This document shows positions 23,420 to 31,969 of a stretch of DNA of 45,138 bases, piece after piece. Below the pieces are notes generated by a model. That model worked only from the letters and a program-made list of their open reading frames with translations. It did no database searches and was not told where the DNA came from. This DNA comes from Phycisphaerae bacterium (GTDB lineage: Bacteria > Planctomycetota > Phycisphaerae > UBA1845 > JAFGLZ01): assembly GCA_016927755.1 (NCBI GenBank), contig JAFGLZ010000221.1, positions 1-45,138 of the forward strand, written 5' to 3'. A program made the position numbers and the translations under genes. Every line of letters starts with the position of its first letter. Position 1 is the first letter of the stretch.

Positions 23420-25288
23420 GTGCAGACTCGCAGGACATCGGCTTGGCCATCTGTGCTACCGGTTTGTGGCTGCGCGCTGGCGCTGGCGTTGGCTGGTAGG
23501 TCGGCCCGGGCGGCCTCGACGTTTGCCGGTGGCGTGACTCAAGGCACGGTGTCGGCAAGCGGCATCACCGAGGCGTCAGGCCTCGTGGCAAGCCGGCATA
23601 GCCCCGAGGTGTTGTGGACGCACAACGATTCAGGGGACGTTGCCCGGGTCTTCGCCATCAGCACGCAGGGCGCGTTGCTTGCGACGTACAACATCACCGA
23701 GCCCGGAACCAGTACGTTCGCCCCCGCCGTCGACTTCGAGGACATCGCCATCGGCCCCGGCCCACGGGAAGGCGTGACGTATCTCTACGTCGGCGACATC
23801 GGCGATAACGGCGCGAGCCGCGCCAGCATCCTCGTCTATCGAATCGCCGAGCCCGTCGTTTACGTCCACCAGAGCGCGAACCCGGTAACGCGCGACCTCA
23901 ATCAAGGCGAGTGGCAGTCGATCACGCTGCAGTATCCGGATGGCGCGCACAACGCCGAAGGCATCTTCGTCGACCCGCTGACGGGTGATCTGTTTATCGT
24001 GACGAAGGTCTCCGTCCCCATGGGCGTCTACCAGGCCACGAAGGCACAGCTCGAGTCGGGGACGGCGGTCACGATGAGTCTTGCCGTGACAGTCAACCTG
24101 GGCTCGTCGACGACGGCCACGGCCGCGGAGATCTCCCCGTCGGGGCGGCAGATCATCATCAAGGGATACGGCTGGGCAAGGCTCTTCGAGCGCGCGGTGG
24201 GTCAGAGCGTTGCCGACGCGCTCGGGGGGACCCCAGTGAGCATCCCCGTCGCCTCCGAGCCGCAGGGCGAGGCCATTACCTTCGACGCCATCGGCGACGG
24301 GTACTTCACGCTCAGCGAAGGCAGAAACCAGCCACTGTACTACTACGAGCGGACCAGCGACGATGGCCCGACCCAGCCGACGCCGCTGCTCACGGCGGCC
24401 TCGACGTGGCGATACCTCGATGACGGCTCCGATCAAGGCACCGCCTGGCGGCTTCCGGCCTTTGACGATGGCGCTTGGGACGCGGGCCCCGCGCAGCTCG
24501 GCTACGGCGACGGAGACGAGCAGACGGTCGTGGACTTCGGGTCGGACCCAAACGACAAGGTCGTCACGACCTACTTCCGCCGAACGTTCGACGCAACCGA
24601 CGTTGACGTCTGCGAGCGCCTCGTCGGCGCGATCGTCTACGACGACGGCGCGGCCGTCTACCTCAACGGAACGGAGGTCTTCCGCGCGGGCCTCGACCCG
24701 AACGCCGCCTTCGACACGCCAGCCGGTGCAACCCAATACGCGCTGGAGAACGCCTGGTTCTCGTTCGAGGTCGATCCGAACCTGCTCGTCGAGGGCACGA
24801 ACACGCTGGCCGTCGAGATCCACCAGGTCAGCCCCGGCAGCTCGGACCTCAGCTTCGATCTCTCGCTGACCGGCACGTTCGGCGTGCCTCAACGCCGCCT
24901 GACGATCACCGAGTTCAACGGGCTCTGGGGAGACGTGACCATCGACCCGGAGCCCAACGATGCCAATGAGATCACGTTCCCGGCCGGAACCGTGGTCACC
25001 CTGACGGCCGCGCCCGCCGTTGATCGGGCGCTGAGGCACTGGCTGATCTTCGACCCGAGCCATCCCGACGACGCCAACCATGCAGCCATCGACGCCAATA
25101 ACGTCATGACGCTCACGCTCGATACCGACAGACACGTCGAGGCGGTCTGGATGTGCGGCGGCAGCGCGGCCCTGCCGCTGGTACTGATGACATGCGCCCT
25201 GGCCGTTCACTGGATTATACGGAGGCGGACCGCGCGTCCCGGCCGCGCGGGCCGTGCGGCGGAAGATCACTCAAGCTCAAACGTCTGA
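23420..25288 (+). CDS. Large secreted beta-propeller/jelly-roll protein with C-terminal membrane sorting tail
   Basis: A 622-residue exported protein, GTG start with GAGGGGG upstream. After a signal peptide, residues about 40-310 look like a beta-propeller (GITEASGLVASR, LWTHNDSG, DFEDIAIGPG, YVGDIGDNGASR, NAEGIFVDPLTGDLFIVTK). Residues about 325-490 are a jelly roll of the type common in planctomycete surface proteins (STWRYLDDGS, WRLPAFDDGAWD, YFRRTF, VYLNGTEVFR). Residues about 490-575 resemble an InlB-B-repeat-like domain (AGTVVTLTAAPAVDRALRHW). The end has Cys-Gly-Gly, one membrane helix (AALPLVLMTCALAVHWII) and RRR, similar in layout to CTERM sorting signals. It overlaps the convergent MBL gene by 22 bases. 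Confidence 0.75.
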   Translation: MQTRRTSAWPSVLPVCGCALALALAGRSARAASTFAGGVTQGTVSASGITEASGLVASRHSPEVLWTHNDSGDVARVFAISTQGALLATYNITEPGTSTFAPAVDFEDIAIGPGPREGVTYLYVGDIGDNGASRASILVYRIAEPVVYVHQSANPVTRDLNQGEWQSITLQYPDGAHNAEGIFVDPLTGDLFIVTKVSVPMGVYQATKAQLESGTAVTMSLAVTVNLGSSTTATAAEISPSGRQIIIKGYGWARLFERAVGQSVADALGGTPVSIPVASEPQGEAITFDAIGDGYFTLSEGRNQPLYYYERTSDDGPTQPTPLLTAASTWRYLDDGSDQGTAWRLPAFDDGAWDAGPAQLGYGDGDEQTVVDFGSDPNDKVVTTYFRRTFDATDVDVCERLVGAIVYDDGAAVYLNGTEVFRAGLDPNAAFDTPAGATQYALENAWFSFEVDPNLLVEGTNTLAVEIHQVSPGSSDLSFDLSLTGTFGVPQRRLTITEFNGLWGDVTIDPEPNDANEITFPAGTVVTLTAAPAVDRALRHWLIFDPSHPDDANHAAIDANNVMTLTLDTDRHVEAVWMCGGSAALPLVLMTCALAVHWIIRRRTARPGRAGRAAEDHSSSNV

Positions 25289-26667
25289 CCCGACGCGGGG
25301 ATCGACACCTGGCCGAAGCCTGATTCCGTCAAGGACGCGCGGAGCGCTTCGCACTGGTCCATCTCGCCGTGCACGAGGAAGGCGTGCTTGCACGTCTGCG
25401 CCAGCGGCGCGGTCATGGCCTTCAGCTCGCCCGCGTTGGCATGCGCGCTGAAGCCGTTCAGCACGACAACCTGCGCCTTGACCGGGTAGACCTCGCCGAA
25501 GATCTTCGCCTCTTCCGCGCCCTCGACCAGCCGTCGCCCCAGGGTGTGCTGCGCCTGGTAGCCCACGATCAGGACCGTGTTCTTGGCGCTGGGGATGTTG
25601 TTCTTGAGGTGATGCAGGATCCGCCCGAACTCGCACATGCCACTGGCCGAGATGATCACGCACGGTGTCCGCTTGCGGTGCAGCGCCTTCGACTCCTCCA
25701 CGTCGCGAATGTACGTGCAACAGCCGTTGCCGAGGATGTCGCCGATCTTCGAGTTGAACTTCCGGGCGTCCGCGTCATAGCACTCCGGGTGCAGCCGGAA
25801 GACCTCCGTCGCGTTAACGGCCAGGGGGCTGTCCACGAAGACGGGGATCTGCTTCAGCCTGCCCTCGACGAAGAGCTGGTGCAGGCTGTACACGATCACC
25901 TGGGTCCGCCCCACGCTGAACGACGGGACGATCACCTTGCCGCCCCGCTTGACCGTCGTTTCCACCACCTGGGCCAAGCGCTCCTTCATGTCTACGATCG
26001 GGTCCGTCTGCCGACCGCCATAGGTGCTCTCGCAGATCAGGTAATCGCACGGCGGTAGCGCGCTCGGATCGCGGAGGATCGGCATGTTCGGCCGGCCGAG
26101 GTCGCCCGTGAAGACGAGGGAGACGTGCTTGTCCTTGCCCGTCTCGATCTTCAGATGAACGACGCCAGACCCGAGCATGTGACCCGCGTCGGAGTACAGC
26201 ACCTGCACCTTCTGCGAGAGGGGGAACGACCGCCCGTAAGGGATGCCGAACATCTGCTCGATCACCCGCAACGAGTCCTCCTGCGTGTACAGCGGCTCGA
26301 TCGCCTCCTCGCCGCGCTTGACCCGCTTCTTGTTCCAGTAGTTGGCATCTTCCTCTTGGATGTGGGCGGAATCCGCGAGCATCACCGCCGCCAAATCGCG
26401 GGCGGCCGGCGTGGCGTAGATCGGACCCGTGAAACCCTCCCGGACCAGCCGCGGTAACCTGCCCGAGTGGTCGATGTGCGCGTGCGACAGAACGACCGCG
26501 TCGATCTCCTCCGGCGGACAGGGCCAGGACGTGTTCTTGATTCGACCCTCGGCGCGCCGGCCCTGGAACATCCCGCAATCCAGCGCGATCCGAAAACCGT
26601 CCACGTCCAACAGATGCAGCGAACCCGTGACTTCCTGAGCGGCCCCGTGAAACGTAAGCGTCGTCAT
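25267..26667 (-). CDS. Beta-CASP metallo-beta-lactamase RNA hydrolase (CPSF73/Ysh1-like)
   Basis: A 466-residue cytoplasmic protein. The zinc motif is LSHAHIDHSGR (H62, H64, D66, H67). GHMLGSG supplies the next histidine, and VFTGDLG the metal-bridging aspartate. The beta-CASP insert has ESTYGG, VIVPSFSVGRTQ and ISASGMCEFGR, followed by LNGFSAHANAGEL and VHGEMDQ. This is the common bacterial single-chain form related to the RNA 3'-end nuclease CPSF73. It may act as an exo- or endonuclease on RNA; its targets are unknown. ATG 26667 has GGAGGAAGGA upstream. Confidence 0.9.
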   Translation of the reverse strand: MTTLTFHGAAQEVTGSLHLLDVDGFRIALDCGMFQGRRAEGRIKNTSWPCPPEEIDAVVLSHAHIDHSGRLPRLVREGFTGPIYATPAARDLAAVMLADSAHIQEEDANYWNKKRVKRGEEAIEPLYTQEDSLRVIEQMFGIPYGRSFPLSQKVQVLYSDAGHMLGSGVVHLKIETGKDKHVSLVFTGDLGRPNMPILRDPSALPPCDYLICESTYGGRQTDPIVDMKERLAQVVETTVKRGGKVIVPSFSVGRTQVIVYSLHQLFVEGRLKQIPVFVDSPLAVNATEVFRLHPECYDADARKFNSKIGDILGNGCCTYIRDVEESKALHRKRTPCVIISASGMCEFGRILHHLKNNIPSAKNTVLIVGYQAQHTLGRRLVEGAEEAKIFGEVYPVKAQVVVLNGFSAHANAGELKAMTAPLAQTCKHAFLVHGEMDQCEALRASLTESGFGQVSIPASGQTFELE

Positions 26668-26787
26668 TGAGCTTCCTTCCTCCCAGCGACGTCCGTCGTG
26701 GGATGAGTCATTCACGTTGAGATTCTAGTTGCCCCGGGCCGATCCTCCAAGCGATCCACCGATAGTGATGCCTCACGGGCGGCCAGA

Positions 26788-27201
26788 CTACGACGCTCGA
26801 GGGCGGGCGTCTTCGGGTAAGCGATCCAGCACGAACTCGTAGACGCGCCTGGACACCTCGAGATCGCGGCTCACCTCTTCGGACGAGGGCGGCCCGTCAG
26901 GAGTCGGGCACCGGTAACGAACAGCGTAGTCCGTGAGCGGAATGGCCGCTTCGCGCAATGCCTCGAACGACTCGTCTTGCCGCGCGCAGAGGTCAAGAAG
27001 GTAGGCGATCAGATGCGACTTCTCGAACTCGACATCCTTGTGGGTCAGGTGGGCCGTGAGCGATTTCTCGACGGCTTGCTGGCAATGAAAGCCGGCGTCT
27101 TCGGTGATCGGCGGCGCCACGTCAAGCGAAAGCCTCGCGCAGCGGAGATCCCTGAGCACGATGTCAAGCCATTCTCGAACCAGCGCCGGCTCAGGCGGCA
27201 T
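26788..27201 (-). CDS. HEPN-domain protein, partner of the MNT nucleotidyltransferase
   Basis: A 137-residue helical protein. GFHCQQAVEKSLTAHLTH is the hallmark of the HEPN family that pairs with minimal nucleotidyltransferases, and LTDYAVRYRCP is the usual end. In HepT toxins the RNase motif is R-x(4-6)-H; I find no such spacing in this protein, so it may be a catalytically inactive or different subtype. ATG 27201 lies inside the end of the MNT gene (11-base overlap), so they are coupled. The family is found in toxin-antitoxin modules and in defence; which partner is toxic here cannot be told. Confidence 0.75.
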   Translation of the reverse strand: MPPEPALVREWLDIVLRDLRCARLSLDVAPPITEDAGFHCQQAVEKSLTAHLTHKDVEFEKSHLIAYLLDLCARQDESFEALREAAIPLTDYAVRYRCPTPDGPPSSEEVSRDLEVSRRVYEFVLDRLPEDARPRAS

Positions 27202-27514
27202 GAAGAAGCTTCCCCTTCTCGAGGGCCGCATGGGGCAGGCTCGAACGCGTGCCCGCCCACTCCGTCATCTCATTCCGACGAAACACGACGAGATCCACCG
27301 GTAGCGCCACGCCCCGCAACGCCATCCATCCCTTGGTGGCAAGGTCCCACCGGTCGCCCGCGTCGTCCGGAACGACGATCAACAGGTCAAGGTCGCCATC
27401 GCGGTCCGGCGCGCCGTAGGCGTGCGAGCCGAAGAGATAGATCCGCTCCGGGTGCAGCGCCTCGACCAGCCGACGCACGATCTCGTCCAGCATGCCGTCG
27501 GGAATCTCCCCCAT
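27191..27514 (-). CDS. MNT-type minimal nucleotidyltransferase (MntA-like)
   Basis: A 107-residue pol-beta-fold nucleotidyltransferase. The active-site motif is GSHAYGAPDRDGDLDLL, a clean GS-x10-D-x-D, and the third acidic residue is in LPVDLVVFRR. Such MNT proteins act as antitoxins that AMPylate HEPN partners. The gene precedes the HEPN gene and overlaps it. A TATAAT lies only seven bases before the ATG, so the mRNA probably has no leader and no Shine-Dalgarno sequence. Confidence 0.8.
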   Translation of the reverse strand: MGEIPDGMLDEIVRRLVEALHPERIYLFGSHAYGAPDRDGDLDLLIVVPDDAGDRWDLATKGWMALRGVALPVDLVVFRRNEMTEWAGTRSSLPHAALEKGKLLHAA

Positions 27515-27521
27515 GTTGACT

Positions 27522-27527
27522 ATTATA
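27522..27527 (-). promoter_or_regulatory. -10 box (TATAAT) of the MNT/HEPN pair
   Basis: A perfect TATAAT on the minus strand, with seven bases to the ATG at 27514. The -35 region (TGGTTA at 17 bases) is weak. The predicted transcript starts at or next to the start codon. Confidence 0.55.
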
Positions 27528-27648
27528 CCGGCCGCTCCGGCACGTAACCATTGACCGCTACGGACTTCTGCCCGACAGTGGACAGAATCCGGGGCAGCGC
27601 CGCTCTGCCTGCCGCGGAAGCCGAGTTCGAGGGTACGGAGACACCACG

Positions 27649-28704
27649 TTGGACCGCCTCAACCGAGAACACCGCGACCATGCACAGCGGATTCGGCTCG
27701 TTTGCGCAATCGCCGCCTGCTCGGCGATCGGCCGGCTTGCCACAGCGCCCGCTTCGGGCCAAGAAACGCCGATGGATCGCTGGCTCCAGCCGCAGGCCTG
27801 GCACCGACACTCAGACGGCCCCGTGATCGCCCTCGGCAAGCCCGGCGCCTTCGACGATACGCACATCTTCGCCCCCTGCGTCGCCCACGAGAACGGCCGG
27901 TTCCGGCTCTGGTACTGCGGCTCCCGAGGAACCGTCGGCCAGCGCGTCTTCAATCTCGGCCTGGCCACGAGCCGAGACGGCGTCCGGTTCGAAAGACACC
28001 CCGCCAACCCCGTCCTGACCTTCGGCGACGGCAAGCACTCGATCCTGACCCCGGCGCTGCTCCGCCGAGCCGACGGCTCCCTCCTGCGCGACCGCGGCAA
28101 GCTGCGGATGTGGTTCGCCTCGACCCACTTCGCCGGCAAAAACCCGCGGCACTCGCTCCACGAAACCACCAGCACCGACGGCATCCATTGGTCACCGCCC
28201 TCCCCGCCGCAGATGAACAACGTCTACGCCCCGACGATCCTCGAGGAGAACGACCGGTACCGAATGTGGTACGTCGACGTCACGAAAGAGCCGTGGATTC
28301 TCCGCCATGCCGCCAGCGCCGACGGACGCCGCTGGATCGTGCGCCCCGAACCGATCATGCTCATCGATCAGACGTGGGAGTCCGGTCGGTTGTTCTATCC
28401 TTACGTGCTGAAGGCGGAAGGCCTCTACCTGATGTGGTACGGAAGCTACTGGTCCGCCCATCCCCAAAAGACCGCCATCGGCTTTGCCGTCAGCCGCGAT
28501 GGACTGACCTGGCGCAAGCACCCCGCAAACCCGGTGCTTCGACCCGAACCCTCGCGCCCGTGGGAATCGCACTACACGACCAGCCACTCCGTGCTTCGAC
28601 TCGACGACGGCGCCTGGCGAATCTGGTACGCCGTCCGAAAGGCCCCGCCGTTCGAGAACAAGTACTTCGCCATCTGCACCGCGCGATGGTCCGGACCCAA
28701 GTAG
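27649..28704 (+). CDS. Secreted five-bladed beta-propeller glycosidase-like protein (GH43/GH32-like)
   Basis: A 351-residue protein read from a TTG with GGAG eight bases upstream. A signal peptide covers about residues 15-37 (RLVCAIAACSAIGRLATAPASG). Repeated blade motifs alternate: RFRLWYCGS, LATSRDGVRFERHPANPVL, KLRMWFAST, STDGIHW, RYRMWYVD, SADGRRW, LYLMWYGSYW, VSRDGLTWRKHPANPVL, WRIWYAVR. The pattern is that of glycosidase-type propellers (GH32/43/62/68 or GH130-like). The substrate and catalytic residues cannot be fixed by eye. The start codon is uncertain because no ATG is in the right place. Confidence 0.7.
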   Translation: MDRLNREHRDHAQRIRLVCAIAACSAIGRLATAPASGQETPMDRWLQPQAWHRHSDGPVIALGKPGAFDDTHIFAPCVAHENGRFRLWYCGSRGTVGQRVFNLGLATSRDGVRFERHPANPVLTFGDGKHSILTPALLRRADGSLLRDRGKLRMWFASTHFAGKNPRHSLHETTSTDGIHWSPPSPPQMNNVYAPTILEENDRYRMWYVDVTKEPWILRHAASADGRRWIVRPEPIMLIDQTWESGRLFYPYVLKAEGLYLMWYGSYWSAHPQKTAIGFAVSRDGLTWRKHPANPVLRPEPSRPWESHYTTSHSVLRLDDGAWRIWYAVRKAPPFENKYFAICTARWSGPK

Positions 28705-28705
28705 A

Positions 28706-28921
28706 TCACCTGAAGACCCACGTCCCGAAGCACGCCGGAGATGAACAGCCCGCCTCGTCGCACGACCACGAGCTCACGCGCTGCTCCTTCCCACCTGCAC
28801 GGACGCTGCCGATCACGTTCACCCGCCAGGCCGAACCGTCGGCCGGCGCCCCCCCGAGCGCCTTGAAGGGAATCGCCACCTCGACGGCAAACCCGCCGGC
28901 GTCACACGTCGCCGCGCCCCC
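28706..28921 (-). pseudogene. Relic of a CBM9/DOMON-like carbohydrate-binding domain (C-terminal part only)
   Basis: In the minus-strand frame directly after the CocE stop codon, 71 codons translate to GGFAVEVAIPFKALG, then WRVNVIGSVR, then SSWSC and FGTWVF before a TGA. This is the pattern of the last strands of a CBM9-like domain (AIPF, W-x-x-N, SSW, FG-x-x-F). There is no start codon or N-terminal half, so it is a gene remnant. It is in frame with the CocE gene and separated from it only by TGA (28922-28924), so a former fusion or stop-codon readthrough is also possible. Confidence 0.6.
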
Positions 28922-30661
28922 TCACCTCCTTTCCGACCCTACGCTCGCTGTGGCCTCCGGGAGAGGTCTGGGCAGGATGATGTGCGAGCCGCGGGTCTTG
29001 TCCACGTAAATCGTGTTCTCGGCGACGATCGTCTTGTCGCCCTTGCCCGACGGCCCGCCCGTGTTCGCGTTCGGCTCGAAGCGCGGGTTGTTGCTGCTGC
29101 TAATCGCCACGCGGATGCGATGGCCCTTGTTGAAGATGATGCTCGTCGACCAGAGGTCGATCTCGAACGGGTACACCCTTCCCGGCTCTATGAGCTTCGG
29201 CTTGCTGAGCGACTCTCGGCAGCGGGCGCGGATGATCCCGTCGCAGACGATCATGCTCCGCCCGTCCGCGTAGACGTCACAGAGCTTGGCGGTGAAGTCG
29301 GTGTCCGTGCACGAAGAGCTCGCCCACAACCTGACCTTGATCCGCCCCGTCGCCTCGACCGGCTCGGTCAAGACGGGCGTCGTGAACAGGATGACGTCCG
29401 CCCGGCCCTCCACGGGACGCTGATCCATCGGCCCTCGCGCGATCGTCAGGTTCCCGCCGCCGAGCGTGGGCACGGGGTCCTTGGGATCATATCGATAGCT
29501 GATCGACGCGCCATCCTCCACCGGCTTCTCGACCGAGAGCCGCCCCCCTTTGTGGAAGTAGAACGCCACCGGCTCGCTCTTCGGCGGCCACGAGTCCGCC
29601 TCACGCCAGACGTTCCCTGCCGCGCCCTCCTCGCCACAGGCCCCCATCACGTAGTACTGAACGGGCTTGACGTCCTTGCTGGCCGTCGTCTTGACCCCGG
29701 TGAGATGAGGCGTCAGCCACTGCAATGCCCACAGCGCGAGCTTCGGCCGGGCATTGCCGGGGTAGTCGAGCCCTTTGGGCAGACCGTTATGATCCCAGGG
29801 CCCAAGAATCAGCCGGCACTTGCCCTTGGTGTTGGGGCCCCCGTTGCTCTGCGACGTCAGGAAGCTGTTGATCGTTCCCTGCGTGAAGATGTCATACCAT
29901 CCCCCGTAATACAACGCGGGCACGTTCACGAGATGGGACCGCTTCTCCGTATTCCAATTGTCCCACAACTCGTCGTAGTATGGATGCGCTCGAAACAGAT
30001 CGAGCAGGCGACGATCGAACGTGTGATCGGCCGTCCAGTTCTCCGCCATCGCCTTCCGCGGAACACCGCCCCACGTGGCGCCTTGGGTATAGATATCCGA
30101 GCACGCCACCATGACGAACCCGCAGACCAGGTGAGGCGGCTGCGTCGGAAACGTCAGCGTCTGCGTGATGCCCATCGCCGACGGGCCGACCATGGCCACC
30201 TTCCCGTTGCACCAGGGCTGCTTGGCGACCCATTCGATCGTGTCGTAGCCGTCCCTGATCCTGCCCCAGCCACAGCCGGCGAACATAGGGAATTCGTCGC
30301 CCTCGGATCCGTAAAGACCCCGCATGTCCTGCACCACTGCCGCCATGCCGAAGCCGGGAACGTTCTTGGCCGCCTCCTCGCCCACCAACCCCTTGCGGTG
30401 ATACGGCGTTCGAATCAACACTGCGGGGAAACGCTGCCCGGGCTTGGCCGTCTTCGGAAGAATGACGTCCGTGGCAAGCCGAACGCCGTCGCGCATCGCG
30501 ACCATGTACGTCTTCGCCCCGGGGATCTCGCGCGGTTCCGAGATCTTCCGCGCAAAAGACTCGTAGCCCTGTTTGCCTTGAGCGACTTCACCTTGTGCCA
30601 CGGCCCCCGCGGAACACGAGGTCAGGATCAATCCCGCCAAGAAGACTCTGAACCTGAACAT
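28922..30661 (-). CDS. Secreted CocE/NonD family (X-Pro dipeptidyl-peptidase-like) hydrolase
   Basis: A 579-residue exported hydrolase with a signal peptide (FLAGLILTSCSAGAVAQ). The alpha/beta-hydrolase triad is visible: serine in VGPSAMG (about S161), aspartate in YYGGWYDIF (about D257) and histidine in LGPWDHNG (about H291). The C-terminal jelly roll of the family follows (GRIKVRLWASSSCTDTDFTAKLCDVYADGRS ... PFEIDLWSTSIIFNKGHRIRVAISSSNNPRF; shown in part). Relatives are acylases, esterases or peptidases; the substrate is not known. ATG 30661 has GGGAGGAAG upstream. Confidence 0.88.
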   Translation of the reverse strand: MFRFRVFLAGLILTSCSAGAVAQGEVAQGKQGYESFARKISEPREIPGAKTYMVAMRDGVRLATDVILPKTAKPGQRFPAVLIRTPYHRKGLVGEEAAKNVPGFGMAAVVQDMRGLYGSEGDEFPMFAGCGWGRIRDGYDTIEWVAKQPWCNGKVAMVGPSAMGITQTLTFPTQPPHLVCGFVMVACSDIYTQGATWGGVPRKAMAENWTADHTFDRRLLDLFRAHPYYDELWDNWNTEKRSHLVNVPALYYGGWYDIFTQGTINSFLTSQSNGGPNTKGKCRLILGPWDHNGLPKGLDYPGNARPKLALWALQWLTPHLTGVKTTASKDVKPVQYYVMGACGEEGAAGNVWREADSWPPKSEPVAFYFHKGGRLSVEKPVEDGASISYRYDPKDPVPTLGGGNLTIARGPMDQRPVEGRADVILFTTPVLTEPVEATGRIKVRLWASSSCTDTDFTAKLCDVYADGRSMIVCDGIIRARCRESLSKPKLIEPGRVYPFEIDLWSTSIIFNKGHRIRVAISSSNNPRFEPNANTGGPSGKGDKTIVAENTIYVDKTRGSHIILPRPLPEATASVGSERR

Positions 30662-31392
30662 GCCGACTTCCTCCCCATGACGAGCGACACGATGAAGAAA
30701 GCAACCTGCCGTGAATTAACCACAATCCCGCCGCCGCCGCAACACTCATGCAAGAGCGTCCCATGCGAGTCGCCTTCGCCTCGCGGCACGCCAACTCTGC
30801 GCCCCTTGAGCTTGCCACTCCCAACATTCGAAGTCCGAACCGAATGGCATCGTCGCCGTCTATTCCCCCATCCGATGTCATTCGCTCCAAAAAACACTGC
30901 GGCACTTGAACTTGCGGCTCTGAACTTGCGGCTCCTCGTCTCTGCCGACAAAAATGTCAGCCGAAACGAATATTCCCCATATCAGAGACTATTGAAGTCA
31001 CAGCTCATTTTTGCGGTTGCCACTGGCTAGGCGGCATTCGATACTTCGCGGCTATTCATGCACTAGACTCACACATGAATTGTATGAAGTGTTTGGATGC
31101 CATATATTTCTAAGAATCGGCCTCCTCGCCTCGGCCTACGCGCGTACGACCGACTCGGCTATCTTCCGAGGTCTCCGTCAAGTTCTGTCAGCATCCGGGG
31201 GCGGCCCCGGCAAGCCTGGCGAAGCGCGAGCGGCTCGAGTGCCGCGCGCTGCGATTTCTCGCGCTTCGAAAACGCGCGCCTCCCGCGCGATGCTCGTCCT
31301 ACGAGTAGAACCACCTCGCGCGCTCCCCCGAACCCTTAGGCCGACATCGAGCGCCCGATGCGGCGATCTTGAATAAAGCAACGCGAACCCTC
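30662..31392. other. About 0.7 kb without a recognisable gene; lower GC than its surroundings
   Basis: The left part (to about 31120) is clearly less GC-rich than the flanks and has short tandem wording such as GAACTTGCGGCTC repeated at about 30908-30935. The right part (about 31190-31340) is rich in GCGC and CGCG steps. Frames in it show no domain and no convincing start. It may hold an unrecognised RNA, an insertion relic or control sequences. Confidence 0.5.
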
Positions 31393-31420
31393 TTGAACAA
31401 TCTGATCTGTCGTCTACAAT
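31393..31420 (+). promoter_or_regulatory. Promoter of the zinc-finger gene
   Basis: TTGAAC, 16 bases, TACAAT: close to the sigma-70 consensus. The start codon is about 60 bases downstream, giving a short leader. Confidence 0.6.
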
Positions 31421-31481
31421 GTGTATGTAGTTGTCCTTAGATAGTCTGTTCTATTCCAACAGCGTGAGAGAGGAGTCCGCG

Positions 31482-31784
31482 ATGGCGAAAGCCAAGTCGA
31501 AGAAACTGAAGTGTGATGTCTGTGGCAAGATGTTCTTGATGCCCGCCCACCTGGGAAGACACATGACGGCGATGCACGGAACCGAAGCGAAGACCAAACG
31601 CAGGCGATCCGCCGCCGCCGCTTTCCTCGGCGGAAAACGCCGACGTCCCGGACGTCCGCCGGCCATCGCCTCCCGCTTCGGACTGAATGCACTGTCCATG
31701 GACGAGTTGGCCGCTCTCATCTCGGCCGCTCGCGACGAAGCGGGCCGTCGGTTGCGCGACTACCAAGATCTCTTGGCAAACTAG
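31482..31784 (+). CDS. Small C2H2 zinc-finger protein with AT-hook-like motif
   Basis: A 100-residue protein. Residues 11-32 form a classical C2H2 finger with C11-x2-C14-x12-H27-x4-H32 (CDVCGKMFLMPAHLGRH and on), exactly the eukaryotic-type spacing. A basic linker and KRRRPGRPPA (52-61), similar to an AT-hook, follow, then an amphipathic helix (SMDELAALISAARDEAGRRL). It is likely a nucleoid-associated or regulatory DNA-binding protein. GAGGAG lies upstream of ATG 31482. It is a stand-alone gene with its own promoter and strong terminator. Bacterial C2H2 proteins of the Ros/MucR type have a shorter finger, so this is a different kind. Confidence 0.85.
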   Translation: MAKAKSKKLKCDVCGKMFLMPAHLGRHMTAMHGTEAKTKRRRSAAAAFLGGKRRRPGRPPAIASRFGLNALSMDELAALISAARDEAGRRLRDYQDLLAN

Positions 31785-31797
31785 TCCCGTCATCTAA

Positions 31798-31840
31798 CAG
31801 GCCGCGCCGCCCCTTCCGGCGGCGCGGCCTGTTTCGTCTT
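31798..31840 (+). terminator. Intrinsic terminator of the zinc-finger gene
   Basis: A perfect 14-bp GC-rich stem (CAGGCCGCGCCGCC / GGCGGCGCGGCCTG, 31798-31831) with a 6-base loop, then TTTCGTCTT. Confidence 0.85.
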
Positions 31841-31969
31841 GTGCCCGCCTCGCGCGCCCTCCAGCGCGATTGAGCTAGTCCTATGGCCGTGATCCAGTCG
31901 AACCGACCGCGCGGCGTGTCTGTCTCTGTCAGACATCCAAAGCGTGAGATGTCCCGGCCATTGGGTAAA

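Noticed and set aside
28982..31030. A 682-codon plus-strand frame opposite the CocE gene
   Set aside because: Low-complexity antisense frame; CocE on the other strand has full catalytic motifs.
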